NCBI GenBank assembly: GCA_021851535.1
Contig: JAJZDT010000047.1
Location: 1-6,090 of the forward strand
Direction: 5' to 3'
Length of the DNA: 6,090 bases
Origin: Microcaldota archaeon
Lineage (GTDB): Archaea > Micrarchaeota > Micrarchaeia > Micrarchaeales > Micrarchaeaceae
Shown here piece by piece: positions 5,124 to 6,090 of the stretch (position 1 is the stretch's first letter; the number at the start of each line of letters is the position of its first letter). A program made the position numbers and the translations under genes. The notes under the pieces are model-generated. The model did no database searches and was not told the origin of the DNA. It worked only from the letters and a program-made list of their open reading frames with translations.

Positions 5124-5188
5124 ATGTTTATCAGATTAAAATGAGCTTTTGCGATGATTAGGATCTGGAATTTTGAAAATATGAAGTT
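5124..5188 (+). other. Archaeal tRNA intron at canonical position 37/38
   Basis: The intron separates G37 (5123) from A38 (5189) and would be removed by the tRNA splicing endonuclease. The ends can shift by one base (5125-5189) because both junctions carry A. A bulge-helix-bulge can be drawn: loop bases 5118-5121 against 5183-5186 form a four-pair central helix with one C-A mismatch at C34, and 5124-5129 against 5177-5182 form an inner helix with one G-U. The 5' bulge is then only two bases, so this is a relaxed motif. Confidence 0.8.
5154..5176 (+). ncRNA. Candidate intronic box C/D half-guide targeting C34 of the same pre-tRNA
   Basis: A box C-like AUGAUUA (5154-5160, one change from RUGAUGA) is separated by 12 bases from a box D-like UUGA (5173-5176, one change from CUGA). 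The intervening AUCUGGA (5163-5169) is perfectly complementary to UCCAGAU (5119-5125), spanning U33 to the second intron base. The fifth base before the D box, G5168, pairs with C5120, which is C34. Intronic guides for C34 2'-O-methylation are known in euryarchaeal tRNA-Trp. Both boxes deviate at the position that should form their G-C pair, and no second C/D half is visible. Confidence 0.5.
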
Positions 5189-5298
5189 ACCTGCACGTCG
5201 GGGTTCAAATCCCCGCGACCCCACCTAAAAATATGCATACTTCTTTACTATAATTCTAAACATATTGTTAATTATTACATTATAAAATTTATTTATTA

Positions 5299-5303
5299 TT
5301 TTT
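5299..5303 (+). terminator. T-tract after tRNA-Trp
   Basis: The 136-base gap between tRNA-Trp and the mre11 stop is very AT-rich. TTTTT at 5299-5303, within a T-rich run from 5288, is the clearest plus-strand termination tract. It sits at the edge of a small palindrome TTTTCGAAAA (5300-5309). No gene or RNA fold was recognised elsewhere in the gap. Confidence 0.25.
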
Positions 5304-5359
5304 CGAAAATTATTTATTTTAAATTTAAATAAGTTTCTATCTTTAATATCATTAAATCA

Positions 5360-6090
5360 TTATATTAAAATCTCTATAGCTTCTTTTACTGCTTTTTCTT
5401 TTTTAGATATAATTAATGCATTAAATAGCTCGGATATATTTATATCTGCATTGAAACCTAATTTTTTTAATTTTTCACTAAATAGCGCAAAACCATATTC
5501 TTTTATTGAATTACCCATGATTTTTCCTTCTTGTATATCGGATATCTGTTTATCTATTTTTGGATCTACAAAATTTTTTACATCAAAATCAAGGTATATA
5601 CTATCTTTATACTGTTCTTCTATAGATCTAATGGGCATATCAAGTTTTGAAAATCCATTACCGATAGTACCAAATATTATTATTTTGATTATAGGTTTTT
5701 TTGAATTAGCAAACGCCATCTGGCTGTTTATTTTTTTTTCTATCAATTCTTTAAAGCTTTGTGGTGTTGCATTATGAATTGTTATCTCTGATGCAATAAA
5801 TGGTCTTGAATTAATTTTAAAAAATTCAAATGTACGTGTTATGGTATCATAGATGAAAAATCCTTTATCCTCCTGCTCTCCACTCTTTAATTGAGTAAGT
5901 ACAGTACTACCAGGTATTAAAAAATCATTCCCGTGGATTTTGTCAATTACTTTATTATGTATGTGACCATTTATGTACAAATCAAATCCTTTAGGTAATT
6001 CATCGTTATGTATAAAATGATCACTAAATGGCAGCAACTCGTATGTTGATTGATGAAACATAAATATATTGAAACTACCTAATATCGGTT
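5360..6090 (-). CDS. mre11: Mre11/SbcD-type DNA double-strand-break repair nuclease, C-terminal part (5' end outside window)
   Basis: Mre11 is the Mn-dependent calcineurin-like nuclease that works with Rad50 to process double-strand breaks. The frame stays open to the window edge: residues read before Met at 6061 (ILGSFNIF) continue the strand of the metallophosphoesterase core, so 6061 is internal. Visible are FMFHQST (the metal-ligand His motif), LPKGFDLYINGHIHNK (the conserved GHxH motif preceded by the GFD strand), and FLIPGST with DKGFFIYD, the standard continuation in archaeal Mre11. These are followed by the capping domain and a helical lysine-rich C-terminus. About 240 residues are in view; the N-terminal DxH, GDxxD and GNHD motifs must lie beyond 6090. 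No rad50 follows downstream: the tRNA-Trp region lies there, so any partner gene is upstream or elsewhere. The alternative is a general SbcD-like phosphoesterase. Confidence 0.85.
   Translation of the reverse strand, partial: PILGSFNIFMFHQSTYELLPFSDHFIHNDELPKGFDLYINGHIHNKVIDKIHGNDFLIPGSTVLTQLKSGEQEDKGFFIYDTITRTFEFFKINSRPFIASEITIHNATPQSFKELIEKKINSQMAFANSKKPIIKIIIFGTIGNGFSKLDMPIRSIEEQYKDSIYLDFDVKNFVDPKIDKQISDIQEGKIMGNSIKEYGFALFSEKLKKLGFNADINISELFNALIISKKEKAVKEAIEILI

Larger units (their letters stand above)
5086..5223 (+). tRNA. trnW: tRNA-Trp (anticodon CCA) with a 65-base intron
   Basis: All arms fold. The acceptor GGGGTTG (5086-5092) pairs with CGACCCC (5216-5222), including one U-G, with discriminator A5223. 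U8 G9 are followed by the D arm GCGT/GCGC (5095-5098 with 5108-5111), with GG in the loop. The anticodon stem GCAGG (5113-5117) pairs with CCTGC (5190-5194). The T arm CGGGG-TTCAAAT-CCCCG spans 5199-5215. The spliced anticodon loop reads CTCCAGA, giving anticodon CCA at 5120-5122. The variable region has four bases. CCA is not encoded in full (ACCT follows the stem). The tRNA decodes UGG, and tRNA-Trp is one of the commonest intron carriers in archaea. It lies 29 bases after the DUF929 gene and may be transcribed with it or from a weak upstream element. Confidence 0.93.

Noticed and set aside
4961..5224. Open frame of 87 codons on the minus strand across the tRNA-Trp and the DUF929 3' end
   Set aside because: It overlaps a well-folded tRNA and a recognised protein gene. 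The peptide start (GSRGFEPRRAG) is the usual spurious translation of a tRNA T arm.
5311..5331. AT-only palindrome TTTAAATTTAAA (5318-5329) and nearby TTTTCGAAAA
   Set aside because: Short AT palindromes are expected by chance in such an AT-rich gap. The sequence does not show an origin, attachment site or operator here.

Overview
The window is a low-GC archaeal segment. The archaeal evidence is a tRNA-Trp(CCA) split by an intron at position 37/38, an Mre11-type repair nuclease, a single-OB-fold SSB/RPA-like protein, a DUF929 protein (a family I know from acidophilic archaea), TATA-type promoters and short GTGAT Shine-Dalgarno sites three to four bases before most starts. An acidophilic Thermoplasmata- or ARMAN/DPANN-like archaeon fits, but the phylum cannot be fixed from this sequence alone.

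Layout. Bases 1-99 hold a promoter-like region, an SD and the first 20 codons of a GT4-type glycosyltransferase. This reading runs directly into the middle of an SSB-like OB-fold gene (homology from about 87, ending at 371). The junction has a seven-base overlap and looks like a deletion, rearrangement or assembly chimera. A cytoplasmic sulfatase/alkaline-phosphatase-superfamily gene follows on the plus strand (396-1592). It abuts, with no spacer, the convergent end of a minus-strand operon (4110 to 1593). That operon encodes a ribbon-helix-helix protein, an unrecognised 95-residue protein, CysD and CysN, the last two being the halves of the GTP-driven ATP sulfurylase that makes APS. A TATA box and a tandem 10-bp repeat lie ahead of it and suggest autoregulation by the RHH protein.

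Divergently on the plus strand is a membrane-anchored thioredoxin-like DUF929 protein (4271-5056), then the intron-containing tRNA-Trp (5086-5223). The intron carries a candidate half box C/D guide aimed exactly at C34. After a 136-base AT-rich gap comes the 3' part of mre11 on the minus strand, running off the right edge.

How it fits together: cysDN provides activated sulfate, and the sulfatase-like enzyme and the glycosyltransferase fragment sit beside it. That combination could serve sulfated glycans or scavenging of organic sulfate, but no APS kinase, APS/PAPS reductase or sulfotransferase lies in the window, so the fate of APS is unknown. No insertion sequence, CRISPR array, riboswitch or rRNA was seen. 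No gene-free stretch exceeds 300 bases.
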